This document shows positions 50,102 to 58,295 of a DNA stretch of 64,000 bases, one piece after another. Under the pieces are notes generated by a model that saw only the letters and a program-made list of their open reading frames with translations, made no database searches and was not told where the DNA came from. Origin of the DNA: Pseudonocardia parietis. Lineage in GTDB: Bacteria; Actinomycetota; Actinomycetes; Mycobacteriales; Pseudonocardiaceae. Each line of letters starts with the position of its first letter. Position 1 is the first letter of the stretch. Made by a program: the position numbers and the translations under genes. The stretch covers positions 1,240,001-1,304,000 of the forward strand of contig NZ_JAGINU010000001.1 of assembly GCF_017876315.1 (NCBI RefSeq), in the 5' to 3' direction.

Positions 50102-53100
50102 GCTGACCCGCGTCCGGCTGTTCTCGGTCGGCCCCACCGCGGCCCGCTACCAGGACGTCTCGCTCGATCTGCGGGGCGTCGGCCGCCCGGTGAAGGTCGC
50201 CGTGCAGGAGGACCTGTTCGCGCCGGACCAGCTCGACCGCGGCACCCCGCGGCGGCCGTCGCCGGCCTCGGTGCTGTTCCTGGAGAACGGCGGCGGCAAG
50301 TCCGTCCTGCTCAAACTGATCTTCTCGGTGCTGCTGCCCGGGCGCCGTCAGGTCGTCGGGACCACCAGCACCACCGTGCTGGAGAACTTCGTGCTCGCCG
50401 AGGACGTCGCGCACGTCGTCTGCGAGTGGATGCACGTCGGGACGGGCGCGCTGCTGGTCACCGGCAAGGCGTCCGAGTGGCGCGGGCACGTGGCGTCGTC
50501 GGACCCGGAGAAGCTGGCCGACTCCTGGTACGCGTTCCGGCCCGTTCCCGGGTTCGGGATGGACGACCTGCCGTTCACCCACGAGCGCAGGCGGATCACC
50601 CTCTCGGCCTTCAAGGAACGGCTGCACGCCGCCCACCGCGACCACCCCGAGACCGAGCTGGTCTGGGAGACCGGGCACCGGGACTGGACGCGGCACCTCG
50701 TCGCCGTCGGCCTGGACCCGGAGCTGTTCCGCTACCAGCGGGCGATGAACGCCGGCGAGGGCGAGGCCGCCGAGGCGTTCTCCTTCGCCAGCGACGAGGC
50801 GTTCGTCGACTTCCTGCTGCGTGCCGTGCTCGACCCGACCGAGCCGCAGAACGTGGCCGAGCTCGTCGCCGGGTACGCCGACCGGCTCGCCCAGCGCGAG
50901 GAGCTGGAGTCCGAGCGCGAGTTCGTCGACGGCACGCTGTCCCGGCTGGAGCCGATGGTCGAGGCGGAGGAGGCCGCCGCGGCGGCCCGCACCGCGGAGA
51001 TCACCACGGGGGACGCGCTGCGCACGACCGCGGCGGGGATCGCGGCCCGCCGGGTCGCCGAGCAGACCCGTTCCCGGACGACCGAGGGTGAGGCCGAGCA
51101 GGCCGTCGTGGCCGAGCAGGAGGCCGCCCGGACGGCGGAACGCCTGCAGGACACCGTCGGCGAGCTGCGCCGGCTGACCGCGGGCCTGGCGCTCGAGGCG
51201 GCCGAGCGGATCGCCGACACCGCCACCCGGGAGCGGGACGAGGCCGCTGCCGTCTCCACCGTCCGCGACGCCGTCGAGCCGGTGCTGGCCCACCGGGTCG
51301 CCGCCGCGGAGGCCGCCCGGCTGCGCGCCCGCGTCGACGAGGAGGAGCAGAAGGCCCGCCCGGCGTTGCAGGCCCGGCAGGACGCCGCCCGCGCGCTGTC
51401 CGCCGCGTTGCTGCGGACCGCGACCGAAGCCGACGATGCCGCTGCCGTCGCCGAGGACACCCGGTCGGGCGCCGACGACCGCGCGACCGCGGCCCGCCGG
51501 GAGCAGGTCGAGCGCACCGCGGACGCCGCCCGCGCCGAGAGCGCCGTGACCCAGGCGAAGGAGTCGCTCGCGGATCTGGACCGGCGGATCGCCGCCGCCG
51601 TCACCGCGGGTCACCTGAAGGCCGGCTCCGGCCCCGACGACGTCGAGAGCGAGGCCGTCGCCGCCGAGCAGGCCGCCACCGCGACGGCGGCTGCGCTGGC
51701 CGACGCCGACACCGCCGCCACCCGGATCCGCGACGAGCGCCGCGCCGCCGAGACGCGGCGCACCGGGGCGCAGGAAGCCGCCGCGGGTGCCCGCGCCGCC
51801 GCGGCGACCGCGGAGACCACCCGGGCCGCCGCCGAGGCCCAGAGCGAGGAGCTCGCCGGCGAGTCCCGCCCGGCCGAGCTGCTCGGGGTCGGGACGATCC
51901 GGCCGGTCGCCGATGCCGAACTGATCGTCGACACCCTCACCACCGCGATCCGCGGTGCGGAGCGGGAGCGGACCGCACTGCTCGGTGACCAGCGCCGCGA
52001 CGAGCGCGCGTTGCACGCCCTCGGCGACGGCGGGCTGCTGCCCGACCCGCCGGAGATCGAGTCGGTGCTCGAGGTGCTGGAGAAGGCGGGGATCACCGCC
52101 TGGTCCGGCCGCCGCTACCTGGCGATGCTCCCGGCGGGCGACCGCGCGGGTGTCCTCGAACGGCTGCCGCACCTGGCGGGCGGGGTGCTGCTCAACGATC
52201 CCGGCGACGCACCGCACGCCCGCACCGTGCTCGACGACGCGCGGCTGCTGCCCGCCTGCCTGGTCGCCGTCGGGTCCACGGCCGCGCTGAACGCCGATGC
52301 CGGGGCCGCACCGGGGATCGAGCTCGTCGTCCCGCCGAACCCGGCGTTGCACGACGAGGAGGCCGCCGAGCAGGTTCGGGTCCGGCTGGTCGCCGAGACC
52401 GCGGACCGGTCCGCCCGGCTCGCCGCACTCGAGGCCACGCTGGACGACGACCGGCGGCTGCGGGACCGGTTCGCCGCGCTGCGCGACCGCAGGCCCACCC
52501 TCGACGAGCTGACCGCCGCCGCGGCGGACGCCGTCCGGGACCGCGACGAGGCGGTCCGCACCCACTCCGGGACCGTGGCCGAGGTGGCCGCGCTCGACGA
52601 GCGCGCGGACCGGCTCACCACCGACCGGCCGGACCTGGAACGGACCGTGGCCGACGCCCGCCGCCGCGCCGAGGCCCTGGCCGCGTTGCGCGAGGAGCTG
52701 GCCCGGCGGCCCGGCCTGGCGGAACGGGAGCGGACCGGCACCGCGGACGCCGTCCGGCTGCGGACCGAGGCCGACGCGGCCGGTACCGCCGCCGAGCAGG
52801 CCGCACGGGAGGCGGCGGCCGCCCAGCAGACCCGGGACCGGCAGACGAGCATCGCCGTCACGGTGCGCGACGAGGCCGCCGCGCTGCCGCTGGAGGAGCA
52901 GCCCGATCCGGCCGAGGCCCCGGCCCCACCGACCTCACATGTCCCGCAGGCCTCGCTCGCCGAGCTGCGCGACGCGTTCCAGCGCGCCCGCGACGCCTAC
53001 GCCTCGGCCGCCGTCGACACCGACCTGCGCGGGACGCTCGAGCGCGCCGAGGCCGACGCCGCCGCGCGACGGACCGCGGTCGAGGGACTGCCCCGGTCGG

Positions 53101-54719
53101 TGGTGGAGGCGGCGACGGCCTTCCTGCACACCCCGGACGGTGCCGACGCCGCCAGCCGGCGGGCCGCCGCCGAGCAGGCCCGGGCCGCGTTGGCCGAGGC
53201 CGAGCAGCGCCGGGGGGACGCGGCGACCGAGCTGGCCGTGGCCCGCCGCGAGCTGGAGCGCCACCCGGGCGAGGAACGTCCGATCGACCCGTACGAGGCG
53301 CCCCGCGACGCCGAGCACGGGCGCGAGCTGGTCGCCAGGGCGTCCGCGGACCTGGACGCGGCCGGCGCGACGCTGGAGCGGGCCCGCCGGGCGCGGGAGT
53401 CCGCGGAGGAGAGTCACCGCAGGGCGGCGGAGCTCGCGCGGGGGTTCGGCCACGTCGTCGACGGGCTGGAGGAGGTCCCGGAACCGGGCGGGCTGCCGTT
53501 CTCCGGCGACGTCGACGACGCCGTCACGGCCCTCAAGCAGCAGCAGGCACGCCTGCGGGAGGCGGCTGCCGACCGGTCGCGGGCCGAGCGGAAGGTGCAG
53601 GCCGGCGTCGACGCCGTCGCCCGGTTCGCCCAGGACCCGCGGTTCGCGACGCTGACCTCGCCGGTGCACCGGCACATCGGCGGCGTCGACCGGGCCGACA
53701 TGCCGGGCCTGGCCCGGGAGTGGATCGAGGCGCTCCGGCCGCGGCTGCGCTCGCTCGACGACGATCTCGGCAACATCGACCGGCACCGCTCGGGGATCGT
53801 CACCCGGCTGTCCGGGATGGTCGGCGAGGCACTGCGCACGGTGCGGCTCGCGCAGAAGCTCTCCCAGCTGCCCGAAGGCCTCGGCGACTGGTCCGGCCAG
53901 CAGTTCCTGCGGATCCGGTTCGATGAGCTCGACGACGCCGGGCTGCGGCACGAGCTGGGTGATGTCGTCGACCGCACGGCCGCCGGGATGGCGGGCGGGG
54001 CACGGTCGAAGGAGCGTCGCGACGGCATGTCGATGCTGCTGCGCGGCGTCCGGGCGGCGATGCCGAAGGGCGTCCGGGTCGAGATGCTCAAGCCCGATGC
54101 GGTCCTGCGTACCGAGCGGCTGCGGGTCTCCGCGATCAAGGACGTGTTCTCCGGCGGTCAGCAGCTGACCGCGGCGATCGTCCTGTACTGCACGATGGCG
54201 GCGTTGCGGGCGCACCAGCGCGGGCACGGCCGCCGGGCGCACGCCGGGGTGCTGTTCCTGGACAACCCGATCGGGCGCGCGTCGGCGGGGTACCTGCTGG
54301 AGCTGCAGTTCGGGGTGGCGCAGGCACTGGGGGTGCAGCTCGTCTACACCACGGGGCTGTTCGACGCCGGCGCGCTCTCCGGCTTCCCGCTGCTGATCCG
54401 GCTGCGCAACGACGCCGACCTGCGGGCCGGGCGCAAGTACCTGTCCGTCGACGACCGGGTGACGCGGTCGGTGCCCGATCGCGACGAGGGCGGCGGGCGG
54501 ATCAGCGCGGCCCGGGTCTACCGGCGCCCGGACCCCGTGAACGCCGCGCCGGAGGCTGCCGTCGGGCCATCGGGTGACGCGGCCGTCTCGCCCGGCTCGG
54601 CCGGCTGGCCCGGCGCGCACGAGCCCGGCGTCGAGGATGCGGCGGACATTCCGGCGCGGGCCGTGGGTTCCTCGGACATGGCGGACCCGCAGCGGACCGC
54701 CTCGGGCGGCGGGGCGTGA
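50094..54719 (+). CDS. jetC: SMC-like ATPase (JetC) of a Wadjet-type system
   Basis: A 1541-residue SMC/MukB-like protein. Walker A ENGGGKS at residues 64-70, long Ala/Glu/Arg-rich coiled coils over about 290-600 and 760-1200, a globular hinge-like part near 600-760, signature FSGGQQLTAA (1352-1361) and Walker B VLFLDNP with D1390. Wadjet complexes extrude plasmid loops and cut circular DNA. No Glu directly follows the Walker B Asp (DNP), which resembles other JetC/MukB-like proteins. The last 60 residues are disordered. Confidence 0.87.
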   Translation: MYELTRVRLFSVGPTAARYQDVSLDLRGVGRPVKVAVQEDLFAPDQLDRGTPRRPSPASVLFLENGGGKSVLLKLIFSVLLPGRRQVVGTTSTTVLENFVLAEDVAHVVCEWMHVGTGALLVTGKASEWRGHVASSDPEKLADSWYAFRPVPGFGMDDLPFTHERRRITLSAFKERLHAAHRDHPETELVWETGHRDWTRHLVAVGLDPELFRYQRAMNAGEGEAAEAFSFASDEAFVDFLLRAVLDPTEPQNVAELVAGYADRLAQREELESEREFVDGTLSRLEPMVEAEEAAAAARTAEITTGDALRTTAAGIAARRVAEQTRSRTTEGEAEQAVVAEQEAARTAERLQDTVGELRRLTAGLALEAAERIADTATRERDEAAAVSTVRDAVEPVLAHRVAAAEAARLRARVDEEEQKARPALQARQDAARALSAALLRTATEADDAAAVAEDTRSGADDRATAARREQVERTADAARAESAVTQAKESLADLDRRIAAAVTAGHLKAGSGPDDVESEAVAAEQAATATAAALADADTAATRIRDERRAAETRRTGAQEAAAGARAAAATAETTRAAAEAQSEELAGESRPAELLGVGTIRPVADAELIVDTLTTAIRGAERERTALLGDQRRDERALHALGDGGLLPDPPEIESVLEVLEKAGITAWSGRRYLAMLPAGDRAGVLERLPHLAGGVLLNDPGDAPHARTVLDDARLLPACLVAVGSTAALNADAGAAPGIELVVPPNPALHDEEAAEQVRVRLVAETADRSARLAALEATLDDDRRLRDRFAALRDRRPTLDELTAAAADAVRDRDEAVRTHSGTVAEVAALDERADRLTTDRPDLERTVADARRRAEALAALREELARRPGLAERERTGTADAVRLRTEADAAGTAAEQAAREAAAAQQTRDRQTSIAVTVRDEAAALPLEEQPDPAEAPAPPTSHVPQASLAELRDAFQRARDAYASAAVDTDLRGTLERAEADAAARRTAVEGLPRSVVEAATAFLHTPDGADAASRRAAAEQARAALAEAEQRRGDAATELAVARRELERHPGEERPIDPYEAPRDAEHGRELVARASADLDAAGATLERARRARESAEESHRRAAELARGFGHVVDGLEEVPEPGGLPFSGDVDDAVTALKQQQARLREAAADRSRAERKVQAGVDAVARFAQDPRFATLTSPVHRHIGGVDRADMPGLAREWIEALRPRLRSLDDDLGNIDRHRSGIVTRLSGMVGEALRTVRLAQKLSQLPEGLGDWSGQQFLRIRFDELDDAGLRHELGDVVDRTAAGMAGGARSKERRDGMSMLLRGVRAAMPKGVRVEMLKPDAVLRTERLRVSAIKDVFSGGQQLTAAIVLYCTMAALRAHQRGHGRRAHAGVLFLDNPIGRASAGYLLELQFGVAQALGVQLVYTTGLFDAGALSGFPLLIRLRNDADLRAGRKYLSVDDRVTRSVPDRDEGGGRISAARVYRRPDPVNAAPEAAVGPSGDAAVSPGSAGWPGAHEPGVEDAADIPARAVGSSDMADPQRTASGGGA

Positions 54720-55699
54720 CCGTGCCCGGCGCCCGCGACCTCGTGGTGTGTCTGCGCGCGACCGGCCGGACCCGGATCGACCGGGCCGGGCTGTGGCGCG
54801 CGTTCACCGAGGCCGTGCCGTCGTCGCACGGTTCGGTCGACGCCCGCCGGATGCTCGCGGACGCGATCACCGAGCTGGCCGCGGCCGGGGAGCTGGTCCC
54901 CTCGCGGGCGACCGACGACGGGCTCCCGCCGCTGCCCCGGTCGGTCAAGCTGACCCGATCCGCGACCACCCCGGCCGAGGCACGGCCGGTCGAGCCCTGG
55001 CATCCGGAGCTGCGCGCCGCGGACGGCCTGCGCACCCCGTCGGAGGCCGTGCGGCAGGTCAACCGCTGGCTGTTCGCCGGCGGGACGCGCGCCGAGGTCG
55101 TGCCGCTGCGGGAGCGGGCACTGGAGATCACCGGTGACGAGAAGGCGTTCGACGCCGGCCTGCCCGTCCCGCTGACCGCGCAGATCCTGCGCGCGGAGCG
55201 GGTGACGCTGCCGCTGCACCGCCTGCCGGTCGGCGACGGCCCGGTGCTGCTGGTGGTGGAGAACGCCGACACCGTCCACTCACTGGCCCGCGCCCTGCGC
55301 GCCGAACCCGGCCCGGTCGGCGCGGTGGCCTGGGGCGCGGGCAACGCGTTCGTATCCTCCGTGCTGTCCCTGGTGGCGGAACCGCCCACGGCGATCCGCT
55401 ACTTCGGCGACCTCGACGCCGCGGGCCTGCGGATCCCCGCCCGGGCCTCGGCGCTGGCCGTGTCGGAGGGCCTGCCGCCGGTCCGCCCGGCCACCGGGCT
55501 CTACCGGGCGTTGCTGGAGCACGGCCGCCCCGCACCCGCTGCGGGTGTCGACCACTCCGATGTGGACTGGCTGGAGCCGGGCCTGCGTGGCCCGGTCCGC
55601 GATCTGTTCGCCGCCGGGCACCGGCTCGCCCAGGAGGCCGTCGGGCGACGGGTGCTCGCCGCGGCCCGGGACTGGCGCGCCGGCCTCGAGCCCGCCTGA
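54716..55699 (+). CDS. jetD: JetD nuclease subunit (Toprim/DUF2220) of a Wadjet-type system
   Basis: A 327-residue protein with a C-terminal Toprim fold related to topoisomerase VI-A. Metal ligands: E182 in VVENADT and D232, D234 in FGDLDAAG. The N-terminal part (RTRIDRAGLWRAFTEAVP) is winged-helix-like. JetD is the subunit that cleaves plasmid DNA. GTG 54716 overlaps the jetC stop. The IS110 region starts right after its stop. Confidence 0.85.
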   Translation: MTVPGARDLVVCLRATGRTRIDRAGLWRAFTEAVPSSHGSVDARRMLADAITELAAAGELVPSRATDDGLPPLPRSVKLTRSATTPAEARPVEPWHPELRAADGLRTPSEAVRQVNRWLFAGGTRAEVVPLRERALEITGDEKAFDAGLPVPLTAQILRAERVTLPLHRLPVGDGPVLLVVENADTVHSLARALRAEPGPVGAVAWGAGNAFVSSVLSLVAEPPTAIRYFGDLDAAGLRIPARASALAVSEGLPPVRPATGLYRALLEHGRPAPAAGVDHSDVDWLEPGLRGPVRDLFAAGHRLAQEAVGRRVLAAARDWRAGLEPA

Positions 55700-55702
55700 C
55701 AG

Positions 55703-55931
55703 TGAGGATGATGTAGGTGAGCCCCGCAGCGGTCGGTCTGACCCACCGCCTGACTGACTCCTGGTCCTCAACCGGATCTGTCGGCCGGTCCGCTGCGGGG
55801 CTCGCTTGCACTCACCAGACGGCGGTTGTGACCTCATAGGAGCCTGTGCCAGCAGGCACCCATCACTGTCTTGTCCGCTCGCCCCGGCTGGTGCGTGCCG
55901 CCCTGCCCGGTCGAACGAGTACAGGACGGTC
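55703..55931 (+). ncRNA. candidate bridge RNA region of the IS110 element
   Basis: Non-coding stretch upstream of the transposase, the place where IS110-group elements encode their bridge RNA. A perfect 14-bp stem pairs GAGCCCCGCAGCGG (55719-55732) with 55790-55803 around a 57-base internal region, and GGTGAG/CTCACC lie outside it. A second hairpin GCCTG..CAGGC is at 55842-55857. CATAGGAGC at 55835 equals the element's right end, as a donor guide would. The RNA ends are not defined. Confidence 0.5.
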
Positions 55932-57032
55932 ATGCCCACGATGACACACCCCCACCCCGCTGACACCGCCGTCCCCGGCGAGCCCCGCCAGGTCACCGGC
56001 GGGGTCGACACCCACAAAGACACCCACACCGCCGCCGCCCTCGACCAGGCCACCGGCCAGCTACTGGGACACGCCCAGTTCCCGGCCACCGCAGCCGGCT
56101 ACGCCGCGCTGGTGTCCTGGCTGCAGACCTTCGGGCTGCTGGTCCGGGTCGGGGTCGAGGGCACCGGCGTCTACGGCGCCGGCCTGGCCCGCCACCTACA
56201 CACCGCCGCGATCACCGTGGTCGAGGTCGACCGCCCGGACCGCAAGACCCGCCGCTGGCAAGGCAAGTCCGACCCGGTCGACGCCGAGGCCGCCGCCCGC
56301 GCCGCCCTGGCCGGACGCGCCACCGGTGTCCCCAAGCAGCGCGACGGACGAGTCGAAGCCCTGCGGGCGCTGCGCGTGGCTCGCCGCTCCGCGGTCGCCG
56401 CCCGCGCCGAGGCCCAGACCCAGATCCGATCACTGCTGATCACTGCCCCCGACGAGCTGCGCACCCATCTCGCGCCCATGAGGCTGCGGGAGCTGCTGAC
56501 CCACTGCGCCACCCGACGCCCCGACCCCGCCCACGCCGACCAGCCCGAGACCGCGACTCTGATCGCGCTGCGCAGCCTGGCCCGCCGCCACCGCGAGCTG
56601 ACCACCGAGATCGACGACATCGAGTCGTTGATCGCGCCGCTGGTGACCGCGATCAACCCGAGCCTGGCTGCGATGCACGGGGTTGGTCCCGACGTCGCCG
56701 GACAGCTCCTGGTCACCGCGGGCGAGAACCCGCACCGACTGCGGTCCGAGGCCGCGTTCGCGATGCTCTGCGGGGCCGCACCACTGCCCGCGTCGTCCGG
56801 GCGCACCCACCGCCACCGACTCAACCGCGGCGGGGACCGACAAGCCAACGCCGCGCTCTACCGGATCGTGCTCTGCCGACTGCGCTGGGACCCACGCACC
56901 CGCGACTACGCCGACCGCCGCACCGCCGAAGGCATGAGCAAGAAAGAGATCATCCGCTGCCTCAAGCGCTACATCGCCCGAGACATCTACCGCGCCCTAC
57001 TCACCACCCACGACCTCGAACCCGCCGCTTGA
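55932..57032 (+). CDS. IS110-family transposase (recombinase)
   Basis: A 366-residue DEDD-type recombinase. N-terminal RuvC-like domain: GGVDTHKDTHTAA (first Asp), VEGTGVYGAGL (Glu), KSDPVDAEAAARAAL (DxxDA). C-terminal Transposase_20 domain: MHGVGPDVAGQLL and FAMLCGAAPLPASSGRTHRH, with the catalytic Ser in the SSG region. Full length and apparently intact. The ATG at 55932 is chosen because the codons before it lie in the structured region. Confidence 0.93.
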   Translation: MPTMTHPHPADTAVPGEPRQVTGGVDTHKDTHTAAALDQATGQLLGHAQFPATAAGYAALVSWLQTFGLLVRVGVEGTGVYGAGLARHLHTAAITVVEVDRPDRKTRRWQGKSDPVDAEAAARAALAGRATGVPKQRDGRVEALRALRVARRSAVAARAEAQTQIRSLLITAPDELRTHLAPMRLRELLTHCATRRPDPAHADQPETATLIALRSLARRHRELTTEIDDIESLIAPLVTAINPSLAAMHGVGPDVAGQLLVTAGENPHRLRSEAAFAMLCGAAPLPASSGRTHRHRLNRGGDRQANAALYRIVLCRLRWDPRTRDYADRRTAEGMSKKEIIRCLKRYIARDIYRALLTTHDLEPAA

Positions 57033-57067
57033 CATCCATAGGAGCATCCGCGCCATGATCCCCGTCT

Positions 57068-57106
57068 GGGGAGTCCTGGTGCGGGCAGACGCACGCCGCA
57101 CTCCCC
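57068..57106 (-). terminator. hairpin terminator after the PepSY gene
   Basis: GGGGAGT and ACTCCCC arms with inner GGTGCG..CGCAC pairing, located 24 bp past the PepSY stop on its strand. Confidence 0.55.
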
Positions 57107-57129
57107 GGACGCGGATCTTCGGGGCGGGA

Positions 57130-57561
57130 TCAGTCGTCGTCGCGGTCGTCCTGGTCGTCGTTGTCGTCGCGGTCGTCGTTGTCGATCTCGTAGTCGAGGA
57201 TCTCGCCGGTGGCGGCGTCGACGTCCACGTCGTGGTCGGCGGCACCGTTGCGGACCTCGACCTCCCAGTGGTCGCGGTCGTCCCGGTCGTCGAGCTCGGC
57301 GGCGTCGTCGCGGTCGTCGTCGGCCCGGTCGAACTCGACCTCGGTCACCCGGCCGCCACCGGCGCGCTCCAGGGCGATCCGTTCGGCGGCGGCGCGGTCG
57401 ACGGCCGGCTGCGGCGCGTTCCCGGGCTGGGCCTCGGCCGTCGCCGACGTCGGGGCGACGGCGACCGTGGGCTCGTCGGCCCCGAGGGCGAGTGCGGTGC
57501 CTCCGCCGACGAGCAGCAGGCCGGTGGCGGCGAGGGCGGCGACGGTGATCGAGCTACGCAT
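57130..57561 (-). CDS. secreted PepSY-domain protein with an acidic tail
   Basis: A 143-residue exported protein: signal peptide (residues 1-32, LAATGLLLVGGGTALALG), a PepSY domain (AAERIALERAGGGRVTEVEFD, HWEVEVRNG, DVDVDAATGEILDYEID) and a tail almost wholly Asp and Arg. Acidic Asp-rich loops suggest divalent metal binding. GGAGGAAGATCC precedes the ATG. PepSY proteins often inhibit peptidases or sense envelope stress; the role here is unknown. Confidence 0.82.
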   Translation of the reverse strand: MRSSITVAALAATGLLLVGGGTALALGADEPTVAVAPTSATAEAQPGNAPQPAVDRAAAERIALERAGGGRVTEVEFDRADDDRDDAAELDDRDDRDHWEVEVRNGAADHDVDVDAATGEILDYEIDNDDRDDNDDQDDRDDD

Positions 57562-57689
57562 CGTGGATCTTCCTCCGTGTCGTTCTGCGTTTCCGGGGTG
57601 GCCCGGTGACAAGGAGAACGATGCCGCCGCGCGCACCAAGGCCGCGCTGCGTGACCCCTAACGCGACGTTAGGACCTGCGGAAACGATG

Positions 57690-57715
57690 TGATCGTGGTC
57701 GCATCGCCACGATCA
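57690..57715 (-). terminator. 9-bp inverted repeat over the end of the MarR gene
   Basis: TGATCGTGG (57690-57698) and CCACGATCA (57707-57715) form a stem with an 8-base loop at the stop codon of the regulator. Confidence 0.5.
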
Positions 57716-58210
57716 CTCGGGTGCGCCGGCCGGCCGGTTCGCGGCGTCGAGAAGCTGCTGGGTGCTCGCTTCGGCCGACCGGATGAAGGTCAGCATCGCC
57801 TGGAGGGTGGCGGGGTCCGTCGATCCGAGGTGCTCGCGCAGTCGCTGGTTGAGTGGCTCGTAGTGCCGCGCGGCCTCCTCGAGCGCCTCGGCCCGGGGCG
57901 TGACGACGACGCGTCGACGGTCTCGGGGGTCCGCGTCGCGGGTGGCGATGCCGGCGTTGACGAGGCGCTCGACCAGGCGTGAGGCCGCCCCGGTCGTCAG
58001 GCCGACGTGGCGACCCAGCACGCCGGGAGAGCACGGACCGTGGACGCTCAGCACGAACAGCGCCCGGAGATCCGATGGCGTCACGCCCAGCCGGGCGGCG
58101 ATGACCTCGTTGTACTGGACCAGCAGGACCTGCCAGCCGGGAATGGCCGCCACCACGGCGTCGAGCAGGTCCCCGCGCTGTTCAGCCGTCACCGATCCAT
58201 CTTGAGCCAC
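57713..58210 (-). CDS. MarR-family regulator
   Basis: A winged-helix regulator of about 165 residues: VTPSDLRALFVLSVHGPCSPGVLGRHVGLTTGAASRLVERL is the DNA-binding core (shown here in parts: LGRHVGLTTGAASRLV is the recognition helix) and DPRDRRRVVVTP the wing. It is divergent from an MFS exporter and probably represses it and itself. The start is uncertain: GTG codons at 58237, 58210 and 58192 are all in frame; 58210 is a compromise. Confidence 0.8.
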   Translation of the reverse strand: MAQDGSVTAEQRGDLLDAVVAAIPGWQVLLVQYNEVIAARLGVTPSDLRALFVLSVHGPCSPGVLGRHVGLTTGAASRLVERLVNAGIATRDADPRDRRRVVVTPRAEALEEAARHYEPLNQRLREHLGSTDPATLQAMLTFIRSAEASTQQLLDAANRPAGAPE

Positions 58211-58244
58211 GGCTCCGGCTTGCCGATCACCACCCACAACCCTT

Positions 58245-58276
58245 ACTGTCGCAGTTACTGCGCCACACAGCAACTG
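58245..58276. promoter_or_regulatory. ACTG/CAGT half-site cluster, candidate MarR operator
   Basis: ACTGTCGCAGTTACTG (58245-58260) contains two overlapping small palindromes, and AACTG follows at 58272. The cluster lies between the divergent regulator and MFS genes, where MarR repressors bind. Confidence 0.45.
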
Positions 58277-58295
58277 TGTAGAGCATAGGAGTTGA

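Larger units (their letters stand above)
55703..57045 (+). mobile_element. IS110-family insertion sequence
   Basis: One IS110-type transposase with about 230 bp of structured non-coding DNA before it and only some 13 bp after. The ends cannot be set exactly. CATAGGAGC occurs at 55835-55843 and at 57037-57045, in similar contexts (GACCT-C and GACATC before it), and may mark or copy the element's right end. IS110 elements leave no terminal inverted repeats. It sits directly behind jetD without breaking it. Confidence 0.75.

Noticed and set aside
49968..52565. Long minus-strand frame over jetC
   Set aside because: Low-complexity Gly/Arg/Val protein, complement of coiled-coil codons; no motifs.
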